This document shows positions 1 to 10,520 of a DNA stretch of 64,000 nt, in pieces. The notes beneath the pieces were generated by a model. That model was not told where the DNA came from, searched no databases, and saw only the letters and a list, made by a program, of their open reading frames with translations. Every line of letters begins with the position of its first letter. Positions within the stretch are counted from its first letter, which is position 1. Position numbers and translations under genes: made by a program. The stretch is from Mytilinidion resinicola (taxonomy: Eukaryota; Ascomycota; Dothideomycetes; Mytilinidiales; Mytilinidiaceae): positions 1,984,434-2,048,433 of the forward strand of contig NW_022985441.1 of assembly GCF_010093595.1 (NCBI RefSeq), read 5' to 3'.

Positions 1-555
1 CGTCGGAGGGCGGCATTTTGGAGGACCACCAGGATGCGAGCGGGCGGATTTGAGTGGTGCTAGCTGGGGCTGGGGTGGTCGAAAGAGGTGTGAAGCGAGG
101 GGAGGGGGCCGCCGGGCGAGGTTTTATATGGCGGAGGACCGACGACGGGATCAACCGTGGCTTGCACATTGGAAGTGATTGGCTTGACCCGAGGTTGGGG
201 AGGATGGATGCGGTTGGGCGCAGGTCTCGGGTTATCACGATCTTGTTGAGGACTTCGCTAAGAAAGTTTATGCGCCTTCTGACGCCCCGAGGAGAGGCTG
301 CAGCGCGGGTTTTGTTTTTCAGGGCGGGATCTCACGGCATCTTTTGACGGAGTCCGAGGCGGTTCCTGGCTTCATTTTATGTACTCGCCTGGCTCCAAGG
401 TTCCCCGGATACATTTTAATCATGTAATTTGGAAAAGTTACACGTTTTAGATGTCGATGGGAGGTAGCTTTACCTAATCAGGTCTAGCTTATGTCTTCCA
501 CAAGGACTTCAATATTCATCTGTCGACCAACACTATCGACATTTATCAATAGAAG
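1..555. other. upstream region of the TRM11-like gene, no gene supported
   Basis: No coding region convinced me here. A 97-codon open frame at 54-347 (+) has no recognisable domain and lies in G-rich sequence. On the minus strand an ATG at 16-14 opens a frame that runs off the left edge after five codons, so a divergent gene could begin there, but five codons are not evidence. The last 200 bases are more AT-rich and probably hold the promoter and 5' leader of the gene starting at 556. Confidence 0.4.
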
Positions 556-2248
556 ATGCCGCAGTACCTTGTAAGGCTCGCCCAAACCCATGAGAGCTTT
601 CGCAAGGCTGAGCTGGAGGCTCTTGCCGAGCTAGCCGGCATAGATATCAGATTCGACTTTTACGACGAAGATGTAAGGATTTTACGCTCTTCCACTTCGA
701 TATATGCATTTTCATTGAATTCTACCCTCTAATTTCCTCTTGTGTTTTGAACACTTCGTCGTGCGTTTCCATCCATTTTTTGCGTATGGTGGCTTCCATT
801 CTTCTACATTCGAGTCATACTCAATCCGAAATCAGACTCCTAGATTTCATTCGTTCAACGCGCCTATCATCATCTTTACAACTATGTACATCTCCAATCC
901 CTTTTCGTACACAGGCTCTCATACTAATCCAAATTTCAGTCTCCTTTCTGCATTCTCGCTCTCCCTTCCCCAACCGCCGCCGCAATTCTCATCCACAGAA
1001 GTATACTTTCCCTCTCTATCCATGAACTTTGGGCACAAGGAACCGACTACGCCACTCTCCACGCCTCCAACCATGCAGCATCATCTATCTTTTGGCCGCA
1101 TTACGCCACCTCCTCGTTCCGCTTCACCCTCGACTCCTACCGCGGCTCCCGCTCCACCGCGACCCAACGCACCATCATCGACAGCTTCTCCTACATGCCC
1201 TTGAACGGCCGCATAAAAATGTCAAACCCAGACCTCTCCCTAACCATCTTCGAAGACTTTGCCACCGGCAGCCATGAGCCCCGCGCCCTCTACCTCGGCC
1301 GCCTACTCTCGCTATCCGGCCGCATCGCAAAAACAACCTACGACCTCAAGAAACGCGCTTACATTAGTACGACGAGCATGGATGCTGAGCTCGCTCTCGT
1401 AACCGCCAACGTGGCGCTCGCAGCACCGGGAAAGCTTTTCTATGACCCTTTTTCTGGGACAGGTGGCTTCATGGTCGCGGGCGCGCATTTTGGAGCGAGC
1501 GTGTGGGGCAGTGATATCGATGGGCGGAGTATCCGCGGAAAAGGCGGGAAGGCAAAGAAGGATGTTGTGAGTAATATGGTGCAATATGGTCTCACCTCTC
1601 GGTATCTAGACGGCTTCATTGCGGATCTGACCAACTCGCCTATCCGGGGTGCTCGCGGGCCGGGGGAGGACGCGGCGAGGGGCGGGTGGTTGGATGGGAT
1701 CATGTGTGATCCACCGTATGGTGTGAGAGAGGGGTTGAAGGTGCTGGGGTTGAAGAGGGATCCAGGGGAGAACAGGGAGAGGTTAGCATGTGTTGATCGG
1801 TATATGGAGGAAGGGTACATACCACCGAAGCGGCCGTATAGTTTCGAGGCGATGTTGGAGGATATTCTGCAGTTCGCGGCGGTTATGCTAGTAGTTGGGG
1901 GGAGGCTGAGCATGTGGATGCCAACGGCGAATGAGGAGGCAGAAAATGGGGAGGAGCAAAAAGAGTTGAGTATACCGATGCATCCAGCTTTGGGTCTGGT
2001 GAGCGTTTGTGTGCAGCCTTTCAACAAATGTAAGTTGTCTCTTCTCCATCTTATATAGCACTAACGTGGAGATAGGGTCTCGTCGCCTCCTCACATACCG
2101 CCGTCTCTCTCCAGACGAAATATCACCAGAAGCCCTCAGCGCCATGGTATCCCACAAAAAGCGTGCCCATGGTAACGGCCAAAATGCAGACGATCTGAAT
2201 GACTTTCGGAGAAAGTATTTCCAGGGGTTCAAGGAGCCTGAAACTTAG
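556..2248 (+). CDS. TRM11: TRM11-like tRNA (guanine-N2-)-methyltransferase catalytic subunit
   Basis: The spliced model joins 556-672, 940-2029 and 2076-2248, giving 459 residues, the usual size for fungal Trm11. Intron 1 (267 nt) carries a TACTAAT branch-like site and intron 2 (46 nt) has GTAAGT and TAG ends; both joins keep frame. Trm11 with its small partner Trm112 makes m2G at position 10 of cytosolic tRNAs using S-adenosylmethionine. Visible motifs are the N-terminal MPQYLVRLAQTHESFRKAEL segment typical of the family, the SAM-binding DPFSGTGGF loop at about residue 208, and the catalytic DPPYG motif at about residue 296, followed by a conserved C-terminal YRR segment. The ATG at 556 is the first in frame. 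No neighbour is functionally linked. I am confident of the family; the first intron boundary rests on frame and similarity to remembered family members. Confidence 0.93.
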
Positions 2249-4624
2249 CTCAACGTCGATCGTCAAGAGCTGAGAAGTAGATACCCATCAAATGAGCACC
2301 GACTAAAGGAACACTATTGTAGAGACTACTATACGCCGAAAGCTCTACAGCTAAATACCACATCGGCGGTCACCGTCTCAAAGCCGTTTAAAACTTGACT
2401 TCAGTCCTGCTTTCGTCTTGTCTACGTCACGAGAAAGAACTCGACCTCCAACCACCCATTTTGATAGTAGACACCCTTATCATGATCGCCACGAGGAAAC
2501 GTTCACTCCCGGCTTTCCATTGATGACGGACGAACCTGGTGTTGATGACCCACATAGAAATATCTGCATCTTTCGGATTGCACCGTTTCCGTCCCTTCCA
2601 CTCTGATAAAGCAAGTTTAAGATCAGAAGTCGGCGGAGGTAGTTATACACCTCTAGCGAGAAAGACCTGCGCTATCACATGGCCCTCATTCACCGTTACC
2701 TAGGGTGAACCGTTCACACGGTCTCGATACGCGGCTTCGTCTTACTCCCATTACTTACGGCTGTCATGTGAGATTCCATGTGTCGATCACATGCTCTTGA
2801 GTCTTGGCGGGATTTTGCGAGTATAAAGACTTCTCATGTTTGCACCCGAATTTCTTTCTTCATAGATTGGATTCTTTGGATCAAAACGCGTGGGAGCAGG
2901 GGCCCATGGAGACGCTCGGTTGCTCTGGGGAGTTCAAATCTTTTCGAGATCAAAAAGCATGGTGCTGGTGGGGGCTGTGGTGTTCAAAAAGCCGGAAAAC
3001 TCGCCAGAATGGTTGTGGTGGAGCGGCATTGTCCATGTGTACTCAAGAAATACTGATGATGACATGCAACTCTTTCCATCAGCCATATCCTTTACTACGA
3101 TTCTACGTCGCTGAAGTTCACGGGCCTCTTCTACTATATCATCTCATCACCTCCCTTCCTAGTTGCTCATCATCAACTATCAAGAACCTCCACATCATCG
3201 TCCAACTCTCTTACTCCCGCCCACCACCCAATCCAAATGCTCATCGCGGACTTGGCACAGCGCTTTTACACCACCACCCACAACCCAGCACACTCCATTG
3301 GGCTTCACTAGGTCTTCAGTTGATGAACGCCAAATCCGCCATTCGACTTTCTTCTCGCCTCCGAGCCAGCCATTGCCCTTTCTCTTGCACTAGTTTCAAC
3401 AACCTCGCGCAACCATCAAGGGCTGGGTCGGAGCGTTTTACTATATCCATGTCGTATTCCCTAAAGAAAGAAACGTCGGAACAGGAGGTAAGTCTTTTAT
3501 ACCCAAGATGAAGAGGGGTCACGTGTGACCGCGTAGCCTTCTTGACCTCACAGTGGCGTGCCTTCCTCATGTTCGGGCTGTCTGATGAGTGGCCGGGGAG
3601 TATTCTTGAAGTCGCGGGATCGATATGCAAATCACGTGCTACCAACGTGACGCCTGAGGCCAGGGGTATAAGAACTCCTTCTCTACCGAAGTAGAGAAGC
3701 ATGTGTGGAAGGAGTTGCGGGATCAGCAACGGGTCATCAGCCACCGAATGTTGTCGGGTTGGTTTGTGCAACAGCACGGTGCAAATCGTCCCATGTGGGT
3801 GCTGGGTGGAAAATCAAAAAGAGCATTAAACTCGACTTGATGGTGTGTCAGCGCGGAGGGAGACAGCAGTTTGTTTATGCTGGTCTGTAGCAAGAAGGGA
3901 TGGTGGACAAAACTTCTAGTAGGAAATGATGCTTGCTGTAGACTACTTCAGAGTTGGGCTTCATAGTAGGAAAAAGGAGATAGATAGCATCACTAATCTG
4001 CTTCTTAGTGACGCCGACCGCGCCCTCCTACAGTCCTAGCCATGGGACCGCCCCGGCAAGCTTTTTGCAAAATCCAGGCGTATCTTTTGATTTGATACCT
4101 ATATCCAACTTCCATGATGGAAAGGAGGAAGTGCAGGGAGAGATTCTTATATACCAGCGAATATGTAAGTCACGTGTCAAGTACTCCTCTCCCCGACAAC
4201 GCTCCGAGATGTGGAATGTAGCGCTGGAAGCTTCGGGGATAGATTCAATGTGCTCTTTTGGTTTTGTCCTGGTCAAGTACGAGAGTAACGAGCATATTGA
4301 TGCTTGAGCTATTCCTATCTATCTGATCCATCTAAGCCGGTCTCTACCGATGATATCTAAAGCTTTGAAGTACTGTAAAAAAAACCACGCCCTCTACTTC
4401 TCTTCAACTCCGACAAAGATTATAGAAAAGAACAGTCTATGAGCTCCAACGCTAAGGCCCTTCAGCCGACGGCCGAATGAGTCGAGATTTCGTCTCTCCG
4501 TTCCAGCTCTTGCCGATGACGTCTAATCATCTTCAAACCTAGCAACCTTTGAAGGAATAGAATGCAAGGGATCTAACGCAAGAAAGCCTCAACACACACA
4601 CACCACTCGCCCCAATAGCATCTA
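2249..4624. other. 2.4-kb intergenic region without a supported gene
   Basis: The longest open frame, 2804-3511 (+), encodes 235 residues with no domain, biased composition and no homologue I recognise; I do not call it. A short stretch at about 2930-2995 (+) resembles one at about 44800-44870 (-), suggesting a diverged dispersed repeat. The rest is ordinary mixed-composition sequence that would contain the 3' ends of the TRM11-like gene and of the convergent gene ending at 4625. Confidence 0.4.
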
Positions 4625-5966
4625 TCATCCCTCTCCAGGTTCTGTGGCAACACCTGGCCACCAAGCCCCGTCCAGTTCTCCAACCTTCATCCCCCAATCA
4701 TTCAGCTTTACCTTTTCCTCCCCCACTTTCTCCGCTGCAACCTTCTTCTCCTCACGCCATTGAGCCCCAGAATGCGCCTGGCGTTCACGCTCCTCGCATC
4801 GATGTCCGCACCGACACTGATACTTACTGTCGCTCTGTGGTCCGCGCTCGCACTCGCGTCTCCGCATATCCAACAGCGCTTCATCTCGCTCACATTCCTG
4901 CTTCCGCATGCTTTTTAGCACGTCTGTAGCCCAGTCCGCGATGGCATCTTCTCTGAGATACTCCGGGATCGAGTGGGGTTTGAAGGTGAACGGAATAGCG
5001 ATGGGGTGAAGGAGGATCTTGAGTAAGTGGTCTCCAGACTCGTCGTTCTCGCGACGGGTATCGGATTCTTCGTTCGCACTCAGCTGACAGCAGACGAACT
5101 CCATCCCAACGCTTTGCAACCGCGGGAGCTTGCGGACGAGCTCTCTGAGACTAAACACGATGACGTCGACGCCAGAGAGCCTACTCTTGTTTAGAGAATG
5201 GTGGTGTGGGTGTAGAGTCAAAGAGCGCAGATTCGGACAGTGCTGAGCGACGTAGCGGATGGAAAGACTGAGCTTAGCAAGTCGGCCTTTATGCGATTCC
5301 TTGACGATGTCTGTCTCGTGCAAAGGCTTCGAGTGGTGAGAGTAGGAGTAGTTAGACGTCGAGCCGATTTCGTCGGTGAGGGTGATGGATGCCATGACTT
5401 GGAATGGGAATGGGGAGAGGGTCCATTGGGCAGAAGGGCTGATTGATTGATTAGAGGTGCACGGAGGATGAGTATAGAGGTGCGTATTACTTACAAATTC
5501 CAGTGCTTTCTTTTGCCTCGCCACAGCTTGTTTCCCAGAGGGAAGTCAAAGATGGCTTCGACGTTGGTCAGGAAGAGGGACCAAATGTCCATGGCGAAGA
5601 ACGTGTTCAGGCACACGACCGCGCGAAGTTCGGGGAGTGCTTCGTGCTCGACTACGCTGTATGGGTGCTATTTGAGCAATTAATAAGTCTTGCTTTTATA
5701 CATACTTCAGCAGAGTAACTTACGAGTTCGCCAGTTTCAGGGTGCAGCACGTCAAACCACGCTCGGCTGAGCGCCATCAGTTCTGGTGTGTGAAGGCTCA
5801 CAGACTTCAGGATCGTCGACGCTGCCTCCGGGTTGCACCATGGAAAGCTCTCGTAGATGATTTTACGCATCAAGGGGAATCCGAGGTACGAATAGACATA
5901 TTGGCGGAGCTCGGCTGGGAGCAGCTCGAAGCTGCTTGGACGAGAGACTTTTGACTGTTTGGGCAT
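4625..5966 (-). CDS. F-box-like hypothetical protein
   Basis: The model has exons 5966-5724, 5667-5495 and 5438-4625 on the minus strand, giving 409 residues. Both introns (56 nt each) have GTAAGT donors, and the reading frame is kept when the second acceptor is placed at 5439. Residues 13-30 (FELLPAELRQYVYSYLGF) look like the N-terminal helix of an F-box-like domain, a form common in Dothideomycete proteins that have no assigned substrate. The middle has leucine-rich helical stretches (for example CPNLRSLTLHPH) and the C-terminal third is charged, with E/R-rich runs. If it is an F-box protein it would link a target to an SCF ubiquitin ligase, but no target-binding repeat can be identified. 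The exon structure is better supported than the function. Confidence 0.72.
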
Positions 5967-7134
5967 GGCCGTGGAAGTTACAGACGTCGGAAATCTGGGG
6001 ATAGAAGGATGCCTGGCAAGGTGTTTGGCGGTCTATAGGAGATGGATGTAAACGCGAGTGTCCGTTTTCATGGCAAGTCACTGAAGGTTTGCGAATTGTC
6101 TAGAGGAAGCTTTTCAGAGATGGATCTTTGATGAACTGCGATGAAGTTTGTAGATAGAAGGCGGTTTAATATTGAATGCCCAACGTAAATGTCCATTTAT
6201 AGATGTCAAGTCGCCCGTGAAGTTGCCCGACTAGGCAGCCATGACAATATAGCCTCCTCCTCTGAGATTATACAAGACTACCGAAAACTTTCCTTCTTTG
6301 CCTTCTTACCGGTCTGGCCTGCATTCGCCCTGGCAGATTAGCCCTTCTGGCGCCCTTCTGCCGGAGGCTACAGTTGCCGTCTCGCTTGCAGGCTTCATTC
6401 GTTGAAGATGCCCAGGTCTAGGCTATCTCCATCCGCCATGCAGCAGTCCTTCAGCGCCATGACGCCCTTTCTCCATCGTAACTCTTCAAATAGGAACGTT
6501 GCAAAAGCGATATTATGGATGCCTTTGTGATCTGACCGATAAGTTGAGCAACCTTCCCAGTCGGTCTTGTGGGCTAACATGAAGAACATCAACCCTAATT
6601 TTAGCAATCTGCCCCACCGTTCGGAGTAAGAATATGTGGGGAAGCATAAATACAGTCGATAATTATGTCTAGCTCTGATACTTACCTCATCCATTACTCT
6701 GAGTCATCGATAAGGAGACGCTGAAGATATTAGCGACATGATTGGCCCTTATGCTTTTCCAATTCCGGATATCACCAGCCTCAGAACCGTTCCAGAGCGT
6801 TTTTCCATCATATTCCATCCTTATCTAGAGGGCCGGCTTCATCCACGGTTCTGGTGTCATGTGGACAGCAATTCCGCGCAAAGATCGGTCCAGTACAGTA
6901 GTGATCCACGGGTGAGTGAATTTCAAAATTTTTGTTCAACAACACCAAAACTGGCAGGTGATGCGATGGGATTTTTCTGCACAAGTCAAGCGCTTAAGTG
7001 GCCAAGGGGAAGTTCTAGGTGGAGGGTAATCCATGGATGAGTGACCTCCTGACTGATTAAAGACTTCAGCGACACCACAATCGGTGGGCAGCTGTGCTCG
7101 TTTTTTTTCTAGAAGATACTGAATTCCGACTTAG
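5967..7134. other. intergenic region between F-box-like gene and NLR relic
   Basis: Apart from the weak candidate at 6395-6694 (-) I see no gene. The first 200 bases are the probable promoter of the minus-strand gene starting at 5966. An open frame at 6738-7040 (+) has no recognisable content. Confidence 0.35.
6395..6694 (-). CDS. possible small hypothetical gene
   Basis: This open frame of 99 codons starts with ATG GAT GAG directly followed by GTAAGT, so the first three codons could instead be a mini-exon followed by an intron. The C-terminal 64 residues have balanced composition with charged and aromatic residues and end cleanly. No domain or homologue is recognised, and the flanking sequence gives no support. 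I list it only as a candidate; it may be a chance open frame. Confidence 0.2.
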   Translation of the reverse strand: MDEVSIRARHNYRLYLCFPTYSYSERWGRLLKLGLMFFMLAHKTDWEGCSTYRSDHKGIHNIAFATFLFEELRWRKGVMALKDCCMADGDSLDLGIFNE

Positions 7135-7720
7135 CGCTGCCGCCACAAACACCGACGCCACGTTAACCACGAGCCTGCGGGAGAAGGTCACGCAGCCAGT
7201 TGACGCCATTGCCTGCTGTCCATGTCTTCTCGCAGTGTCCGTTCAGGCCATAGACGGCGACGATACTAGAGTCTAGTTAGCTGGATGGAGGAATACAACA
7301 GCGGAGAGCGTAATCGGTGACCGGGTCGGTCTCCTCAGAGACCACCTGCAAGCGTTGGGCTGCTATGGCTGTTGGCTCTGCTGGCGGCGGAGAAACAGAC
7401 GGTTCTGTAGGAGCCTGCTTGAGTGTCAGAGCCTGTGGAAGAGCGAGGAGTTTAGCAAAGTCTACCTTTGAGCTGCTATTCTTCGATTGGAAGTGAAGGA
7501 GTCGTCGCATCATGCTACGTGACGAATGGACCAACAGGTTTGTAGTGTGGGACGTCCAGCAATATGGCGCGCGAGGGCGGTCATAAGGCTGAGAACAGCG
7601 GCTGCAACATGCTGGCGGTCGAGATGATACTTGTAGAGGGCGCCTGTCGTCGTTGTCGTTGGCGCTTAGTCTCGGCTCTTACTGGTATGGGGGCTGCTGC
7701 CACGGGCCATCTGTCCTTCC
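7135..7720 (-). pseudogene. truncated inverted copy of the 5' end of the NLR gene at 10521
   Basis: Read on the minus strand, this segment matches the promoter and first exons of the NLR at 10521-13984. The upstream match includes CTCGACCGCCAGCATG, and the coding match includes MRRLL, SKNS, LQVV and the hydrolase motif GLNGHCEKTW followed by NWLRDLLP. After the codons for RDLLPQ the copy jumps directly to sequence matching exon 5 of the intact gene (VNVASVFVAA), so about 430 bp of the parent are missing; the junction is at about 7171-7183. The frame then stops. The GTATGC donor of the parent intron 2 is not conserved (GATTAC-like here), while the CTAAC branch site and CTAG acceptor remain. 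It cannot encode a working protein. It lies head-to-head with the intact gene, 2.6 kb away. Confidence 0.85.
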
Positions 7721-7851
7721 GCAAGGGAAACACGCGAAACATCACAACAGTGCTTGACGGTGGTCATTGTCGTGAAGTGCCCTACAACTATGCTTGTTCG
7801 ACGTACTGCTAAAATTAGTTATAGGGCCAAAGCAGCCACCTTAGAAACCCA

Positions 7852-9130
7852 ATGTCGCTCGAGCCCATCTCCGGAGCTAGCCACTCAAGCCGCCGCGAAC
7901 GGGTTGGGGCCGCCCGAGTCGTCGCAGATGCTGCGGTTACTTGTAGCAGAGACGCGGTCACCGTCTGGAGCGAGCCATTTGCACCCCACTCCTCGTTTCC
8001 GAACATAGCCAACCATGAAGCGATTGCGGAGGACCTAGACCGGGATACATGCAGCTTGAGACAGGCAAGGCCGCATCCAGCCAAGCTGGAATTGCTTAAT
8101 TTGGATGAATGGGATGAAAGCGAGACATACGATGACAATCCGCCAACCTGTCTCCACTACTCAATCGAATGGAAAGTCACTCTAAACAACAAGCTCATTT
8201 CCAAGGATACAGAGCCGGACCTTGTGCTAGCGCCTAGATTTTACTGGTCCTTGTTCCTACGTGAGAAGCTTGACAAACTGCTGCAGAAAAAGCTGTCGTC
8301 AAGTAAGCGTGTAACTTGTGAAGATACCAACGTTGTTGTATCAGTGACCGGTCGCTCGGAGCGTGACTTGACGAAGCGCTTCAATAAGAGAGATGTTGAC
8401 TGGTTCCTAGTGGAGAAACAGTTTCTAGCGTGGGGCGAGTCATTCTGGGCAGGCAGAAAGCTTAGAGTCGATGTATCGTTCAATTACGTCGAGGTAGGTC
8501 AGCAGGCGCCCGTATCAACGAAAAGAGCAGGGAAGCCGGGGTGTTCGTCTGCTACTCAGCAAATGCTTGCAGAAAGAGACTTGCAGCTTGATGCTAAGGA
8601 AGGGATCTTTAGACAACCGTCCATATGGCAAGACGTCTGCAATCTAATGCGATGCCCCGGGCCGCCTTGCGACCTCGGACCCCACTGCTGGCAGGATCCC
8701 AATGGAAAGAAGTATTATAAGCTTAGGACACATCAGCTACAGGGCTTAATAAGGCACGTAGAACAGGGGGGCCAATTACGGACCCATAACGAACGTGCTT
8801 CCTGGACCGCCTCATCCGCCGTCGAACCAAGCAGTAGCATCGTCAATGCCTCGTCTTGACATTCCTGGTTTCCTAGACACTGCAGTGGAAGAGTACAGCA
8901 ATTGGCAGCAGTCGCGAGTTAGAGGGGAAGACCAGAAGAACGAGATTCAAAAACTGTGTGATATCGCCTTAGACCATGGACTGGAACTACAGCAGCTCTA
9001 CGACAATCAGGATCCGGATTTCTTCACCAAAGAGGGGATTAAAGTAGGTATTGCCCGGCGCTTCATCCGCGATATTATATGCTGGGTTCAACAGCAGAAG
9101 GGGGCTAACGAGGGGTTTACTTCTGTTTGA
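7852..9130 (+). pseudogene. decayed or frameshifted hypothetical fungal protein
   Basis: Two overlapping open frames cover one apparent gene. Frame one, 7852-8859, has 335 codons; its middle (EWKVTLNNKLISKDTEPDL, then NLMRCPGPPCDLGPHCW and GKKYYKLRTHQLQ) resembles a family of hypothetical proteins that recurs in filamentous fungi, as far as I remember. Frame two, from about 8780 to 9130, continues with PITNVLPGPPHPP and then FLDTAVEEYSNWQ to FTSV, which looks like the C-terminal part of the same family. The frame change at about 8770-8785 suggests a deletion with frameshift; an unrecognised intron is the alternative. Cysteine and histidine spacing (CPGPPCDLGPHC) hints at metal binding but that is inference. 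Function unknown. It sits between the two NLR 5' copies and beside a transposase. Confidence 0.6.
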
Positions 9131-9234
9131 AGCATGACTAGTGTTTCCGATAGGACGCTTGAGTCTGCAACGCTAAATTTATCAACTTGTTGTTCCATAG
9201 TACCTTCTACTCTAGACTATATACACATGTAAGC

Positions 9235-10242
9235 TTAGAGCTCCTCTATCGTAATACCCGCGTGCCTGAAATGACCTCTCGCGCTATGTTGCTTGCCACC
9301 CACAACATCAATACACCATTCCAGAAATGCGTCAAAGCCCTGCCCCGGTGCGTATTCGAAGGCATGCCAGTTCTTCTTGATGAATGCCTTTAACTCGGCG
9401 AAGAATTCTTCGATTGGGTTCAGATCTGGAGAATAAGGAGGTAGGTACAGGAGCTTGACACCGGCTTCGTAACACATCTGCTCGAGTCGCTCCATGCGAT
9501 GAAAGGACGCGTTGTCCATGACGAGCACAGACTTTGGCTCAGGCCACCTACCGCAATGAGGAAGTAGCTGCTCTACATACTCTTCAAAGACTGCGCTGTC
9601 GGCCGAGCCCTGGAACACGCTGGAGAACAGGACCCCGTCCTGCGTGTAAGCCGGCAGGATCTGATATCGCTGGTCACGGTGGAATTTGGCAACCTGCACC
9701 GGGGCCACGCCGTGAGGAGACCAGCTTGTTCGCCTGAAGCCGATGCGCTTATCGCAGCCCGACTCGTCAATAAAAAAGAGGTGATAGGACCGAAACTGCC
9801 TTAAATTGTAGAGGTAAAAGTCTCGTAGATCCGCGTTCTGCTCCTTTGCGATCTGCCCCTTTGCGATCTGCCCCTTTGCGATCTGCCGAGCCGCTTTCTT
9901 CGACCACCCTACAGCTTTCAAGGCTCTACTGGTGCTGAACGTCGAGACAAGAACATCGAAATCGTCCCACAAGAAGACAGCCATTTCCTCCTGGTCCAGT
10001 CCGGGCTTTTCTAGCAGATGTTTACGCAGGGCGTCTAGCATGGGCGATGTGATCAATCGACGCCTCCTATTTCCATTTGCAGGAGCCTTGGTAGAGTTGA
10101 AGTGGCGGAGATTGGACCTCATTGCTTTTATCGAACGCTCGCTGCAACCAGCTACCGTGGCCATGTGAGCAGTGGTAAGCGTCCTGGCCTGAATCATATC
10201 GTGGATTAGATCATGCTGCGAGGCTGCAAGATTTGGTACCAT
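9235..10242 (-). CDS. Tc1/mariner-type DD34E transposase (DDE_3 family), intact ORF
   Basis: A single uninterrupted frame of 335 residues begins at ATG 10242. The N-terminal third contains helix-turn-helix segments (TTAHMATVAGCSERSIKAM). The catalytic core shows DESGCD for the first aspartate, MDNASFH for the second, and SPDLNPIEEFF for the glutamate; counting gives 34 residues between the second D and the E, the DD34E pattern of Tc1-like and IS630-like transposases. Near the middle three tandem copies of a 15-bp unit encode QIAKG, which could be recent slippage. I could not identify convincing terminal inverted repeats on either side, so element limits are unknown. It is inserted between the hypothetical gene at 7852 and the NLR promoter. 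With an intact triad and no stops it may still be active or recently so. Confidence 0.88.
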   Translation of the reverse strand: MVPNLAASQHDLIHDMIQARTLTTAHMATVAGCSERSIKAMRSNLRHFNSTKAPANGNRRRRLITSPMLDALRKHLLEKPGLDQEEMAVFLWDDFDVLVSTFSTSRALKAVGWSKKAARQIAKGQIAKGQIAKEQNADLRDFYLYNLRQFRSYHLFFIDESGCDKRIGFRRTSWSPHGVAPVQVAKFHRDQRYQILPAYTQDGVLFSSVFQGSADSAVFEEYVEQLLPHCGRWPEPKSVLVMDNASFHRMERLEQMCYEAGVKLLYLPPYSPDLNPIEEFFAELKAFIKKNWHAFEYAPGQGFDAFLEWCIDVVGGKQHSARGHFRHAGITIEEL

Positions 10243-10520
10243 GTTAGTATCTATGAACCTTACTAGGGTTCTGGGATCCGGGCCTGGTCAAGTAGTAAAT
10301 ATGCACCGTGGAAGGCGTCTAAAAGACAGGTTGACGATGGTGCGAGGAGGTAGGCCCGTGGCGGGCTGAACAACGAACAGCAACGAAACAAGCAGCCCTC
10401 CATCGCCTCGACCGCCAGCATGCCGCAGCCGCCATGCGTCTCAGCCTTGCGACAGCCCTTTCGCGCGATGCTGCTGGACTTTGCCTACACCACACAACTG
10501 TCAATCCCGTCCTGAGTTAC

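Noticed and set aside
2804..3511. 235-codon open frame (+)
   Set aside because: No domain, biased composition and no flanking gene signals; several overlapping frames are similarly long, so it is probably chance.
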